A stretch of DNA of 64,000 bases from IMG/VR virus record IMGVR_UViG_3300027969_003137, positions 23,519 to 87,518 of that record; one strand, 5' to 3'. Source of the stretch: a virus. Shown in pieces: positions 16,084 through 24,937 of this stretch. Made by a program: the position numbers and the translations under genes. Under the pieces are notes generated by a model, which did not search any database, was not told the origin of the DNA, and was given only the letters and a program-made list of their open reading frames with translations. Within the stretch, counting starts at the first letter, position 1; every line of letters starts with the position of its first letter.

Positions 16084-16197
16084 ATGTTAGAAACATTATT
16101 TTGGTTAGCACTAGGTGCAGTTATTGGTTGGAATTTTCCGCAACCGGAATTTGCAAAAACCATACAAGCTAAGATCGTATCAGCATTCAAGAAGTAA
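16084..16197 (+). CDS. 37-residue single-pass membrane peptide
   Basis: A short ORF with AGGAG 6 nt before its ATG, starting 1 nt after the dismutase stop codon. The first 18 residues (LETLFWLALGAVIGWNFP) form one membrane segment, followed by a short amphipathic basic tail. Such peptides are conserved in T4-like phages as far as I recall; function unknown. Confidence 0.65.
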   Translation: MLETLFWLALGAVIGWNFPQPEFAKTIQAKIVSAFKK

Positions 16198-16206
16198 ACA
16201 AAACCC

Positions 16207-16229
16207 ACGCCGTAGGCGTTGTATATAAT
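16207..16229 (+). promoter_or_regulatory. small hairpin and -10 element before the secreted His/Gly-rich protein
   Basis: ACGCC-GTA-GGCGT forms a 5-bp hairpin at 16207-16219, and TATAAT lies at 16224-16229 in the string GTATATAATATAAAC, which is also found before the dnaJ gene. No good -35 is present at the right distance, so promoter activity is uncertain. Confidence 0.4.
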
Positions 16230-16253
16230 ATAAACACTCTAAAGGAGAATGTT

Positions 16254-16550
16254 ATGAAGAAGCTAGTTATAGCATTGTTAATTGCAGGTGCAGGTGTTAC
16301 ATCGGCACACGCAGACGGGTATCGTCATCACGGTGGACATTATCGTGGAGGAAACGGTTGGGGTTGGGTAGCACCGTTAGCTATTGGGGGAGTTATTGGT
16401 TATGAACTTAACCGCCCCCGATACTACGACCCGCCAGTGATTGTACAGCAACCAATCTACTCGGTAACCACATCTCAAAACTGCACAGTTTGGACTGAAA
16501 CCCAATATGCAGATGGTACCATAACACGTACTAGGACTTGTACACAATAA
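16254..16550 (+). CDS. exported His/Gly-rich protein
   Basis: The protein has 98 residues with a clear signal peptide (KKLVIALLIAGAGVTSAHA, cleavage about residue 20), so it should go to the periplasm or outer membrane. The next segment is His/Gly-rich (GYRHHGGHYRGG), a possible metal-binding stretch, followed by a glycine-rich hydrophobic region and a Cys-containing C-terminus with two cysteines that could form a disulfide. AAAGGAG precedes the ATG. Possible roles are metal binding or envelope modification; neither is proven. Confidence 0.65.
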   Translation: MKKLVIALLIAGAGVTSAHADGYRHHGGHYRGGNGWGWVAPLAIGGVIGYELNRPRYYDPPVIVQQPIYSVTTSQNCTVWTETQYADGTITRTRTCTQ

Positions 16551-16551
16551 T

Positions 16552-16938
16552 ATGGCATACTCAGATAAAGTAATCGATCATTATGAAAATCCCAGGAATG
16601 TCGGATCTTTTGATAAGAGCGATCCAAGCGTAGGCACCGGTATGGTTGGTGCCCCTGCTTGTGGTGATGTAATGAAATTACAAATAAAGGTGGATCATGA
16701 TACAGGTATTATTACAGATGCAAAATTTAAAACGTATGGCTGCGGATCGGCTATCGCGAGTTCGAGTCTCATTACAGAGTGGGTCAAAGGCATGCACCTC
16801 GACCAAGCCGGAGCAATCAAAAACTCCGACATCGCCGAAGAACTAGCCCTACCTCCAGTTAAGATACATTGTAGCATATTGGCCGAGGATGCTATTAAAG
16901 CAGCCGTTGATGATTACCGTAACCGACACAGCCAGTAA
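16552..16938 (+). CDS. iscU: iron-sulfur cluster scaffold IscU
   Basis: IscU (128 residues) is the scaffold on which [2Fe-2S] clusters are built from IscS-derived sulfur before transfer to apoproteins. All ligands are present at standard positions: Cys37 and Asp39 in GAPACGDVMKL, Cys64 in YGCGSAIASSS, and His106/Cys107 in VKIHCSILAEDAIK. Length and spacing match the bacterial protein. It starts 1 nt after the previous gene and overlaps iscA by 29 nt. No iscS, hscA or hscB is in the window, so the phage protein probably works with host partners. Confidence 0.93.
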   Translation: MAYSDKVIDHYENPRNVGSFDKSDPSVGTGMVGAPACGDVMKLQIKVDHDTGIITDAKFKTYGCGSAIASSSLITEWVKGMHLDQAGAIKNSDIAEELALPPVKIHCSILAEDAIKAAVDDYRNRHSQ

Positions 16939-17236
16939 ACGAATTAAACAAAATTTGGCAAAACGTGGCCATGGTGTTGGTATTCGTATAGGTGTAAGAA
17001 CTACAGGCTGTAGTGGTCTAGCATACACCATGGAATATGTGGATGAATACACCGCAGAAGTGGGAGTGACTAATTTTGCACACGACGGGTTTGTTGTATT
17101 AGTAGATGCCAAAAGTCTGGCTTATTTAAACGGGTTGACCATGGATTGGATTCGCAATGGACTCAATGAAGGATTCGATTTTATCAATCCCAACGAGCGC
17201 GATCGTTGCGGGTGCGGCGAAAGTTTTAGAGTTTAA
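16910..17236 (+). CDS. iscA: A-type iron-sulfur carrier IscA
   Basis: The 108-residue protein starts at the ATG at 16910 inside iscU; an earlier in-frame start at 16889 is less likely given the family length. The three cluster cysteines are Cys34 in TTGCSGLAYTMEY and Cys100/Cys102 in RCGCGESF, as in IscA/ErpA. It accepts clusters from IscU and hands them to target enzymes. A second, more distant A-type protein is encoded at 50454. The 3' end overlaps the convergent zinc-finger gene by 4 nt. Confidence 0.92.
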   Translation: MITVTDTASKRIKQNLAKRGHGVGIRIGVRTTGCSGLAYTMEYVDEYTAEVGVTNFAHDGFVVLVDAKSLAYLNGLTMDWIRNGLNEGFDFINPNERDRCGCGESFRV

Positions 17237-17520
17237 TATTTGCCTACAGGCAGTTCAGTGCTGGCCGGCATATCCCAAATCTGCTTGCGTTCAACACCCT
17301 TACGCTGAGCAAATTTCTTGGCATCACAACTAGAGCAGACATGAAAGTAGTTGTTGCTCAAACGCTTGTGATCCATATGTTTTAGATCCCTAGTAAAAGT
17401 TTCATCGCAATTATCGCAACGGAAGACTGCAACGGTCTTTTTACGAACGTATTCATGCGGTGTTCCCAATTTACTGAGTCTAACATGTTGAGTTTGTTGG
17501 GTTTCTTTTTTTAAGAACAT
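17233..17520 (-). CDS. small zinc-finger protein
   Basis: The protein has 95 residues. FRCDNCDETF and HVCSSCDAKKF form two CxxC knuckles about 30 residues apart with histidines between, a typical single zinc ribbon. The surrounding sequence is basic, suggesting nucleic-acid binding. The ATG at 17520 (or GTG one codon earlier) follows a minus-strand TGTAAATA box by only 4 nt and has no Shine-Dalgarno. It is convergent with iscA. Confidence 0.65.
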   Translation of the reverse strand: MFLKKETQQTQHVRLSKLGTPHEYVRKKTVAVFRCDNCDETFTRDLKHMDHKRLSNNYFHVCSSCDAKKFAQRKGVERKQIWDMPASTELPVGKY

Positions 17521-17524
17521 CACG

Positions 17525-17532
17525 TATTTACA
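17525..17532 (-). promoter_or_regulatory. late promoter-like box TGTAAATA, 4 nt before a start codon
   Basis: The minus strand reads TGTAAATACGTGATG. The spacing of 4 nt to the ATG at 17520 equals that seen at other late boxes of this phage. Confidence 0.45.
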
Positions 17533-17553
17533 TTCGGCTTATAAAACTTTGGG

Positions 17554-17560
17554 CTAAATA
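17554..17560 (+). promoter_or_regulatory. late promoter-like box CTAAATA before the giant fibre gene
   Basis: CTAAATA lies 30 nt upstream of the ATG at 17591, leaving a normal leader with AGGAT near the start. It probably drives the whole fibre block on the plus strand. Confidence 0.5.
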
Positions 17561-17590
17561 GTAGAGCAACCATACATCTTAGGATCTACC

Positions 17591-20500
17591 ATGGCAAGAA
17601 AAATTATTGATACCGGCGTTGTAGGCAACGACGGCACTGGCGACAGTATACGAGACTCATTCCGTAAGGTAAATGACAACTTTAGAGAACTTTACAGTTC
17701 GTTAGGTTTAGGTGAGAAGCTTACTTTTAAAAATCTAGACGATACTCCTAGCAGTTATCTTGGGCAAGAAAACGCATTACTTGCCGTTAATAATACCGAG
17801 ACAGGAGTTGTTTTTAAACAGTTAACTCCGGGCTCTGGTATCAGTTTAGATTTTACTACCAACATAAACGAAATTAGAGTTAGCTCTGAGTTTTCGGAAG
17901 TTGTTGGAGATTCTAGTCCTCAACTAGGCGGAAATCTAAGTGCAAGATCTGGAGGACTACAATATAGAATTTTAGATCTAGGAACTAACGCACTTCCTAT
18001 CACCCCACTATACGAACACGAAGCTGTTAATAAACGATATGCCGATAGCAAAATTGCTAGAGCAGGTGTTGATACAGTAGATCCTAGAACTGGGTTAACT
18101 AACAGTTCGTTTGGTAGAATGAGCGGACCTCTTATACTTTCTAGAGATCCTGAACCAGAAGACGATGATATTTATGGCGGATTAATTGCTGCAACTAAAA
18201 GATATGTAGACAATTCAGCTTTTGGCAGTTCAGTAAACTTGTATGTTGCAACTTCTGGTCAAGATGATAGAGTTGGGGTTAGTGCTGCTCTACAAGGTCG
18301 TGCATTGGCCTATGCCTATCGCACGTTGGAAGCTGCGCTTAAACGGGCAGAGGAAATAGTATTAGAAGCCAGAAACGAAATTGGTCCTTACAAAAAAACA
18401 TTAACTTATAATAATGGTGCAGCAGAATGTACCTTGGATGACATAACAGACGCTCCCGCCAGTGGTTCTGGGTTTAGCGGATCACCGTTAATGAGTGTGG
18501 ATTCAGTAGTTGTTAATAATGTTGGTGTGAACTATAGACCAGGTGATATACTGACTGTTGTCGGTGGAGCATTTGTTCAGCCAGCTAGAATTGAAATATT
18601 ATCAACCACTGAAGCGGGCGGTGCATTAACATTTAGAATATTATCTACTGGTGTTTACAGCAGTTTACCTCCTACCAACACCAATGTGGCCACTACTGAT
18701 GACAGTGCTAACGGACAACTTGCCACACTGAATCTAACCTATAGAGTCAACAATGTTGTGGTAAATGCTGGTGGAAGTGGCTACGGACTTGTATCTGTTA
18801 GAATTTCAGGTGGTGGCGGGTCAGGTGCATTTGGAACTGCTGATGTCCTTAGCGGCATTGTTCAAAGTATTACCATAACTGACCAAGGTTCTGGTTTTAC
18901 CAGCTTACCTGTGGTATCAGTGTCTCTTCCAAGATTCTTAATTAATACTGACGGATACCGAACAGACTTTACAGGTGATGTGACCACATCAACTCCAAGT
19001 GCTGTTAGAAGCAGAGACATTCGAGAAGGTCTGTATCTTCGAGGTGAATCATCAGGTGCACTGGCACAGATACTATCTCACCAAGGTGCATTAGATAGCC
19101 TCGGCAACGAAATTTTTGATGTGGATCTAAAGTACGGAACTTTTGTGATTGGCGAAGTAATATCTTACGGCGACGTTGCAAAAAATATTCAAATTAGTAT
19201 ATTAGTAGAAACTGGTGTCTACGAAGAAAATTTACCCTTAAGACTTCCCAACAACGTGTCTATTATTGGTGACGAATTTAGACGTTGTATTATTAGACCC
19301 AAGCCAGGCATAAGTTCAAGTCCTTGGGCGTTTTTGCATTTTAGAAGAGACCTATCAGTGGGTGTTGCTGGCACTGACTTGATAACACTAACTGATAGAC
19401 TGTTTGGATATCACTATCTCCAAGACACATCACAGCCCATTTATCCTCTAGTTAACAATCGAGGCTTTTATAGATCAGCTGCACAGCTCCTACAATTAAA
19501 TCGTGTGTTCATACAAAAAGAAGTAGTGGGCTGGATAGCTGATCAAGTGGCAGAAGAAATTTCTCCGTTCACTGCTGCTTTCTTGTACAACAGCGAAACT
19601 TGTGAAAGGGATGTAGGACTTATTATTGACTCTATGATATTTGATTTGAAGTGGGGCGGCTCAAATAGAACCATATCATCGGCACTTAAATATTATGGCA
19701 ATGCCAGCGGATTAATTGCAATCAATGCTCAACTATCACAGACTATTGCGGCTATTCGACGACTGGGCACACTTGCTCAACTGGTTATTCGAAATGTAGA
19801 AATCCAAGAACTTTATCAAGATGCCTATCCTCAAATCATAGACGGTGCCTATATTGCTGAAGTTGGTACTACCGGAACATCATTTAATATTACCGGAGTC
19901 ACTAACGCCAACCCAATTGCAATTACTACCGCTACTGCTCACGGACTAGCTTCAGGCAACCAAATTTTAATTAGTGGAGTAGGTGGTACCACACAAATCA
20001 ATGGCAACGACTATTATGTCACTGTTATAAATGCAACATCATTTTACATATACAGTGATGCTGCAAGAACAATTTCAGTTAGCGGTGTAACCTATGGAAC
20101 ATATACATCCGGCGGTAGTGCCGTTAGTATTGGCGGAGTGGTAGGTGCATTAATTAATGTTGTTATTGATGTCATTGATAATTCAGGAAGTGTTAACTAT
20201 CCTAAAAATAACGACGAGATGGACGTTATATTGTGTAATGACGCTGTACGTATACAGTCAATCACATTCCAAGGGCATGGCGGATTTGCCATGGTACTTG
20301 ATCCAGAGGGCCAGATCCTTGCCAAATCTCCATACGCTCAAGAGTGTGCGTCGTTCTCAAAGGGAACTGGGGCTCAGACGTTTGCAGGCGGCCAATACAT
20401 TGACGGCTTTACCGGCAACTTAAAATTTAAAATTCTAAGTAAAGATTCAAATACGTTCTTGCGTGTGGGCGAGTTGAAGCGCATACCTCAACTGCCTGCT

Positions 20501-23500
20501 TCTTTTATTGTTGAAGACACAGTATATAGAATTAACTATGTTAGAGACTACACATTTAACACAGCAGGTTCTACAGCGTCATTTGTTCTAGATGAAACGA
20601 CTCCTTGGCCGTTTGATTTATTCACCTACAACGAAGCTATCTGCTCTAGAGACGTTGGCCTAATTTTAAATGGCGTTGGCTATGACGTTGTGTTTGGCAC
20701 TAATTATCATTCTAGACGATCTGGTTTGACCTATAGACTGGCAGCTGCCAGCGTGGTCATCGAAGATCAATTAGATTTAACTGTTCGAGCAATAGAAGAA
20801 GCGCACACACTGGCATCTAATTATTTGACATTGTATCCTACTGCGCAGTCAATTGTCGAGACCAGTAAAGTCAATATTGCCAATATTGTTAGAAATGGTA
20901 GTACATTTGCAGCGGCTTTATCGTTTACAAATCCTCCTGGGCTAGCAGCTAATAGAGTCAACGCCAGTTCATTACTGCAAGCAAACATTCAATTTATCAA
21001 AGATGAGACTGTTGGATACCTAGCCTCTACCTACCCCTCACTGTCATTTAATCAAACAACCTGCGCTCGAGATGTTGAGTACCTTGTTGAATCATTGATA
21101 TATGATATTTTGTATGGTGGTAATAGTGAAACTAGAAAAGCAGGTATCAAATATTGGGATGGAGTAGGATCTGCGGCTGTATTGCAAGTTCCTGTAGGAC
21201 AACAAGCACAAACTGCCGACGGCATTAACTATGCCAAATATCTAGCCAAGCAGGTCATTGTTAGTCTAGCTCCTACTATCTCATACACAGCTACTCCAAG
21301 AGTGGGTGGCTCTGCAAGCGATGGTGCCATTCAATCTGTAATCGAAACATTGTTAACTAATGTTGCAGCCATTGTGACCAGCGGTGTAGGATCTGCTACT
21401 GCTGAAACATTGCCTAACCTGGGGGCATACGCATATGCTGGGACTGCTATAACTGCACGTACAATAATTAACACAAATAAAACTGCCATTCAAGCGGCAG
21501 TAATTACTTTTGTAAATGAAAATGCCAATGCCTACGAAGTACTGATGCCTGGTAATAGATCGATGTTGTCCAACGACTACACGCAGATCAATGACCTAGG
21601 TTATGGTATTGTGGTCAACAACGGTGGATTAGCAGAATGTGTGAGTATGTTTACCTACTACTGCCATATCTCATATTACTCGATTGGCGGTGGACAGATT
21701 CGATCAATTGGCGGATCAAGTGCTCACGGTAATTTTGCACTAGTTGCTGAAGGTAGCGATCCTCTAGAAGTTCCAACTCCTGTGTCAACATATTACGATC
21801 TTGCTCAAGGAGCAAGATGTTATTTCCCTTCAGGATCATATGCCAACGTAGCAGGCGGGCTATCAATATATGTTACTAACTATACATATCCGCCGTCACC
21901 AAATTCAGAATTAGAAGTCGACCACGGTCTTGGAACTATATTTAGATATCCAATTACTGGAGTATCTACTGATGATTCGTTGCCTGCTGGAGTGGCAAGA
22001 CTAAGTCTACGAAGTTCCGAAGGTGCAGGCATCACCGGTCTTGCAGCCGTAATTGCCAACACCACTATATTAACCATTAGACAAAACTCCACAGTGGTTC
22101 TAACTGGCAATGCCGTGGACGTTGCTGTTCGACCAAGTACTGGACTAGTGCTTGCTGAGTCCCCTGAAGTATATCGAGTGCTACAATTTGAAGCATATGC
22201 CGACCCTGTGGGTGCTAGAACTATTACTATTGCCCTAGGTACTCCTGGAATTATAACCAGAGCATCTCATGGTCTTCAACCAGGATATCAAATTGTTATT
22301 ACCACAACTGGTGCATTGCCTACAGGATTAACAGCAGGTATAGTTTATTATGTACAGTCAGACGGCTTCACTGCAAATAGTTTTAGACTAGCTACAACAA
22401 AACGTGGTGTTGCTATTAATGCAACCGGCAGTCAAAGTGGGACCCATTCCTACACAGTATTTGGTCTTGCGCAGACCACACTGAGAGAAAATTACAACTA
22501 TATCGATATATCATTATATCCAGAGCAACCATTTGTGACTGCTCCAAGGGTGTGTACAATTTCCATTGCTAATCCTGCGGTAGTTACATTAACCAGTCAC
22601 GGATTTAGTGCAAACAATGTTGTTAGATTTACCACAACTGGTGCATTGCCTAGCGGAATTTCACTTACTAGACTGTATTTTGTTAAAACGGTATTAGATG
22701 CAAATACATTTACCATAACAGATATTGCAACCAGCTCGTCATTACCATTAGAGTGTACGGGAATTCAATATGGTGTCCAACGTGTAGGTCTAGTAATAGG
22801 TCGTGCAGGAGATAGTACTGTTGCCATTGTGCCAATCAGCGGTGCAGAAGAGAATCGAGTCCTTGGTACCAAGATTGTGTACAAAGGTGTAGAGTACACC
22901 GTGCAGGCCTATCAGAATGAAACAACAACTGGAGATAATTATGGATTGATAACTGTCAGCCCTGCGTTATCAAACTCTTTGATTTATTTTACAAGTCTGC
23001 CAACTCTTAAATCTGCGGTACCAAAAGACGAACCAGGCACACTCACAATTAGGATTTCTTTAACTCGTGTGACTTCACATGATCTATTAGAAATTGGTAC
23101 TGGCTCTTATGCCGATACAAATTATCCAAACGAAATTTATGGTCCGGCAGTTAACGCACTAGATCCAGATTCTGAAACTCAAGAGCGTAGTGTAGGTCGA
23201 GTTTTCTATGTGACCACTGACCAATTTGGTAATTTCTCTGTTGGTCCATACTTCCGTGTTGACCAAGGTACTGGTAGTGTGACTTTTGCGGCGTCAATTG
23301 CGCTGTCGAATCTAGACGGTATTGGTTTTAAACGAGGTGTTCCAGTAAGTGAATTTTCAACTGACAGTTCGTTCAGTGACAACGCCACTGACACAGTACC
23401 GACAGAAAATGCTGCAAGAGGCTATATCGAACGTAGATTAGGAATCAGCCATACTGGTGCTGTATTGCCCTTGGGCACATTGATCCCGGCATTCAGTGGC

Positions 23501-24937
23501 GGGTATATGGCTCTTGACGGCCAATTGGCCATGAAGTCCGATATGGATCTAGGCAATTTTAAAATTAGGAATGTGGCGGATCCAGTAAATCCAACCGATG
23601 CCCTCAATCTTAGAAGTTTAACTCTCAACAACTTAGTTGACTTTCAAGCCACTAATCCGCGAAGTGGTGACATTTTAACATTTACTGGTGCAGGGACATT
23701 TGCGCAGAACTCTGCGGTGGTAGGAGATATTAGCCTTAATATTGATTCTACTGCCAACACAGTTGATATTCAGATTAATCCAGGTGTAATTATTGATGCC
23801 GATATTAACAATGCTGCTAATATTGTTCAAAGTAAATTGCTGTTATCATCTGCTACAACTAGAGCAAATGCCGCTGGCATAACACAGGCAGAAAAAGGCA
23901 TATCCAGTTTTGATAATGCGCAGTTTGATGTCACTGACGGGTGGGTCACACTAAAAGACAACGGTGTTAATTTAACAGACCTTCCACAGATTGCAACTAA
24001 AACAGTGCTAGGCAATTCAACTCTGGCAACTGCTAACGTATCAGCTGTGCTGTTCAGCACAGTAGTCAATGACGGTGGCGCCATTAAGAAATCACAGTAC
24101 AATGGCGGAACTGGCTATCTAAGAAGAATTGGTTTTACTTCTACTAATGACGCTGACTATGCTATTGTAGACGAATCTACCAGCGTTGCTGCAAGCACAT
24201 TGGTCAAGCGTGATGTCAACGGCGACTTTGCTGGTAGATTCGTCAGCATAGACAAACTCATTGTTGACACAAAAACCATTCTTGATACTACAACAACCTC
24301 AACAGGTGGATATACTCAGCTGTATGGATTTTCAAATAACGTTGGTATTTTAATTGGTGACGGAACTACCTTGCCTGATCGTAGAACATTCTACGACAAC
24401 GACTCACATACGTTTAGAACATACAATGGTCTGAGTAATGCTCCTATAACTGTAGGATCAATTACTACTCCAGTACTCACTACAGGTGCTGTTAGCTCTG
24501 GTGGTACAATAACTGGTCTTTGGGGGCTAAGTTCTGGTAGTAGATTAACAGCTACCTATGCAGACTTAGCTGAATACTACGAAGGCGATCGTGAATATGC
24601 AGTTGGAACTGTGTTAATATTTGGTGGAGATAAAGAAGTCACTATGTCGTCAACGTACGGGGATCATAAAGTTGTTGGCGTGGTCAGTGATACTGCTGCA
24701 TATATTATGAATGAACAATGCGCCGGCACAAAAAATCTAGTAGCATTACAAGGTCGTGTGCCCTGTAAGGTAGTAGGAAAAATTAACAAAGGCGATTTAA
24801 TAGTAACATCCAATATTCCAGGTGTTGGTATATCAGCAGGAGGCAATGCCAAAACTGGTACCGTTATTGGTAAGGCAATAGCAGATTACAACTCAGATCA
24901 CATTGGCACTATTGAAGTTGCCGTAGGAAGAACATAA
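17591..24937 (+). CDS. giant modular tail-fibre/adhesin protein (2448 residues)
   Basis: This is the largest gene in the window. The N-terminus (NDGTGDSIRDSFRKVNDNF, residues 12-30) is a short motif shared with two other fibre genes here and is probably the virion-attachment module. The body is beta-rich with repeated modules. A cysteine-containing C-x-RDVG...D..GG unit recurs near residues 670, 1016 and 1155; an HGL/HGF-type domain recurs near 780, 1555 and 1665; a beta-helix entry (NNVSIIGDEFRRCIIRP) lies near 555. The C-terminus (from about 2322, YADLAEYYEGD) resembles a fibre-tip domain of phages, perhaps related to self-cleaving chaperone domains. It ends at the TAATG of the next gene. 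It likely recognises the host surface. Confidence 0.88.
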   Translation: MARKIIDTGVVGNDGTGDSIRDSFRKVNDNFRELYSSLGLGEKLTFKNLDDTPSSYLGQENALLAVNNTETGVVFKQLTPGSGISLDFTTNINEIRVSSEFSEVVGDSSPQLGGNLSARSGGLQYRILDLGTNALPITPLYEHEAVNKRYADSKIARAGVDTVDPRTGLTNSSFGRMSGPLILSRDPEPEDDDIYGGLIAATKRYVDNSAFGSSVNLYVATSGQDDRVGVSAALQGRALAYAYRTLEAALKRAEEIVLEARNEIGPYKKTLTYNNGAAECTLDDITDAPASGSGFSGSPLMSVDSVVVNNVGVNYRPGDILTVVGGAFVQPARIEILSTTEAGGALTFRILSTGVYSSLPPTNTNVATTDDSANGQLATLNLTYRVNNVVVNAGGSGYGLVSVRISGGGGSGAFGTADVLSGIVQSITITDQGSGFTSLPVVSVSLPRFLINTDGYRTDFTGDVTTSTPSAVRSRDIREGLYLRGESSGALAQILSHQGALDSLGNEIFDVDLKYGTFVIGEVISYGDVAKNIQISILVETGVYEENLPLRLPNNVSIIGDEFRRCIIRPKPGISSSPWAFLHFRRDLSVGVAGTDLITLTDRLFGYHYLQDTSQPIYPLVNNRGFYRSAAQLLQLNRVFIQKEVVGWIADQVAEEISPFTAAFLYNSETCERDVGLIIDSMIFDLKWGGSNRTISSALKYYGNASGLIAINAQLSQTIAAIRRLGTLAQLVIRNVEIQELYQDAYPQIIDGAYIAEVGTTGTSFNITGVTNANPIAITTATAHGLASGNQILISGVGGTTQINGNDYYVTVINATSFYIYSDAARTISVSGVTYGTYTSGGSAVSIGGVVGALINVVIDVIDNSGSVNYPKNNDEMDVILCNDAVRIQSITFQGHGGFAMVLDPEGQILAKSPYAQECASFSKGTGAQTFAGGQYIDGFTGNLKFKILSKDSNTFLRVGELKRIPQLPASFIVEDTVYRINYVRDYTFNTAGSTASFVLDETTPWPFDLFTYNEAICSRDVGLILNGVGYDVVFGTNYHSRRSGLTYRLAAASVVIEDQLDLTVRAIEEAHTLASNYLTLYPTAQSIVETSKVNIANIVRNGSTFAAALSFTNPPGLAANRVNASSLLQANIQFIKDETVGYLASTYPSLSFNQTTCARDVEYLVESLIYDILYGGNSETRKAGIKYWDGVGSAAVLQVPVGQQAQTADGINYAKYLAKQVIVSLAPTISYTATPRVGGSASDGAIQSVIETLLTNVAAIVTSGVGSATAETLPNLGAYAYAGTAITARTIINTNKTAIQAAVITFVNENANAYEVLMPGNRSMLSNDYTQINDLGYGIVVNNGGLAECVSMFTYYCHISYYSIGGGQIRSIGGSSAHGNFALVAEGSDPLEVPTPVSTYYDLAQGARCYFPSGSYANVAGGLSIYVTNYTYPPSPNSELEVDHGLGTIFRYPITGVSTDDSLPAGVARLSLRSSEGAGITGLAAVIANTTILTIRQNSTVVLTGNAVDVAVRPSTGLVLAESPEVYRVLQFEAYADPVGARTITIALGTPGIITRASHGLQPGYQIVITTTGALPTGLTAGIVYYVQSDGFTANSFRLATTKRGVAINATGSQSGTHSYTVFGLAQTTLRENYNYIDISLYPEQPFVTAPRVCTISIANPAVVTLTSHGFSANNVVRFTTTGALPSGISLTRLYFVKTVLDANTFTITDIATSSSLPLECTGIQYGVQRVGLVIGRAGDSTVAIVPISGAEENRVLGTKIVYKGVEYTVQAYQNETTTGDNYGLITVSPALSNSLIYFTSLPTLKSAVPKDEPGTLTIRISLTRVTSHDLLEIGTGSYADTNYPNEIYGPAVNALDPDSETQERSVGRVFYVTTDQFGNFSVGPYFRVDQGTGSVTFAASIALSNLDGIGFKRGVPVSEFSTDSSFSDNATDTVPTENAARGYIERRLGISHTGAVLPLGTLIPAFSGGYMALDGQLAMKSDMDLGNFKIRNVADPVNPTDALNLRSLTLNNLVDFQATNPRSGDILTFTGAGTFAQNSAVVGDISLNIDSTANTVDIQINPGVIIDADINNAANIVQSKLLLSSATTRANAAGITQAEKGISSFDNAQFDVTDGWVTLKDNGVNLTDLPQIATKTVLGNSTLATANVSAVLFSTVVNDGGAIKKSQYNGGTGYLRRIGFTSTNDADYAIVDESTSVAASTLVKRDVNGDFAGRFVSIDKLIVDTKTILDTTTTSTGGYTQLYGFSNNVGILIGDGTTLPDRRTFYDNDSHTFRTYNGLSNAPITVGSITTPVLTTGAVSSGGTITGLWGLSSGSRLTATYADLAEYYEGDREYAVGTVLIFGGDKEVTMSSTYGDHKVVGVVSDTAAYIMNEQCAGTKNLVALQGRVPCKVVGKINKGDLIVTSNIPGVGISAGGNAKTGTVIGKAIADYNSDHIGTIEVAVGRT

